25,023 nucleotides of DNA from JBLKSS01 sp047607725 (lineage in GTDB: Bacteria > Pseudomonadota > Gammaproteobacteria > Enterobacterales > Enterobacteriaceae). The DNA lies in the NCBI RefSeq assembly GCF_047607725.1, contig NZ_JBLKSS010000324.1:1-25023 (forward strand), given 5' to 3'. Made by a program: the position numbers and the translations under genes. Each line of letters starts with the position of its first letter. Position 1 is the stretch's first letter. Positions 24,624 to 25,023 of the stretch are shown here, piece after piece. Below the pieces are notes generated by a model, which made no database searches, was not told the DNA's origin, and saw only the letters and a list, made by a program, of their open reading frames with translations.

Positions 24624-24653
24624 CCCCGGCCCTCAACGAGCCGGGGTTGTTGT
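24624..24653 (+). terminator. Hairpin with T-rich tail, possible + strand terminator
   Basis: CCCCGGC (24624-24630) pairs with GCCGGGG (24640-24646) across a 9-nt loop, followed by TTGTTGT. The T tract is interrupted, so strength is uncertain. On the minus strand it follows the stop of the last gene but has no T tract there. Confidence 0.45.
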
Positions 24654-25003
24654 CAGTGCCTCTGCGCGAACTGGCCGAGCTCGGACTTATGCCAGCGAGT
24701 CAGGGTATCGGTGAGCATGAAGGTGTTGCTCTGGCTGGCTTCAAGAAGCAAGCTATCGATTTCACCCATCACGCTATCTACATTCTCCCGCTTGCGCACC
24801 AGTTGACGAATGGTTCGCCTCTCGGCCTCTACCATAGCAGATTGCAGGCGTTCTATAACAGCCCATATGCGTTCGCATTCTCGGGCGATATGCGGGATGT
24901 GACGGACTTCCATCGGCTGGGGTGAGGGAAGTCCTGTGACTTCGCGCTGGGCGTACCAAATGCCGTTACTCCATGCCTGCTTGAAGCGGAAGTTATGGCT
25001 CAT
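24653..25003 (-). CDS. Phage hypothetical protein, possibly 5'-incomplete
   Basis: This frame codes for at least 116 residues, including RFKQAWSNGIWYAQREVTGL, then EVRHIPHIARECERIWAVIE and ESNTF-like NTFMLTDTLTRWHKSELGQF. It is not recognised; the helical, charged middle part (AEVERR-like MVEAERRTIRQLVRKRENVD) may form a coiled coil. The frame stays open upstream of ATG 25003 to the window edge, and no ribosome binding site precedes that ATG, so the true start may lie outside. Function unknown. Confidence 0.62.
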   Translation of the reverse strand: MSHNFRFKQAWSNGIWYAQREVTGLPSPQPMEVRHIPHIARECERIWAVIERLQSAMVEAERRTIRQLVRKRENVDSVMGEIDSLLLEASQSNTFMLTDTLTRWHKSELGQFAQRH

Positions 25004-25023
25004 GTGCCAAATCAGGCGGGCGA

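Noticed and set aside
1..25023. tRNA genes, rRNA genes or attachment-site duplications
   Set aside because: No cloverleaf-like or rRNA-like segment was noticed, and no direct repeat at the two ends of the prophage could be seen because both ends lie outside the window.

Overview
The window is most of the late (structural) region of a contractile-tailed prophage from a gamma-proteobacterium, very probably Enterobacterales. The evidence is a P2-type LysB/LysC spanin pair, an enterobacterial-type tail fibre N-terminus, an Rpn-family transposase-like nuclease and an Ea22-like phage protein. The number of broken genes and the moderately GC-rich late genes would fit a Sodalis-like host, but that is only a guess from sequence impression.

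Layout, + strand, positions 1-20230: spanins (partial lysB, lysC); terminase small and large subunits; portal; Mu-F-like minor head protein; a DUF2213 protein (broken by an in-frame TAG); capsid cement-like protein; major capsid protein; a run of small head-completion/neck genes; tail sheath (DUF3383 type); tail tube; tail assembly chaperone with a -1 frameshift extension; tape measure (broken); baseplate genes (Dit-like, plug, hub, gp138-like spike, gp25-like, J-like, DUF2612); tail fibre (frameshifted); and a small ORF. The genes are almost all coupled by short overlaps and read as one late operon. A short intrinsic terminator at 18579-18601 separates baseplate genes from the fibre gene.

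Positions 20205-25023 are mostly minus strand and accessory: an AT-rich secreted PAP2/class A acid-phosphatase-like protein fused to a long C-terminal domain, a frameshifted Rpn-family gene, a hairpin resembling an IS200/IS605 right end, an Ea22-like small phage protein, two tandem terminators, a P63C-domain protein with operator-like repeats upstream, and a further phage hypothetical running to the window edge.

The prophage looks decayed. There is an amber codon in DUF2213, a 1-nt insertion plus a perfect 233-bp tandem duplication in the tape measure, a 1-nt insertion in the tail fibre, and a 1-nt insertion in the Rpn gene. Each lesion was located by finding the exact edit that rejoins the frames, and the repaired lengths are all multiples of three. 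The most notable positive signals are a canonical TTTTTTA slippery site with a downstream stem in the tail chaperone gene, and the phosphatase fusion with two altered active-site positions.
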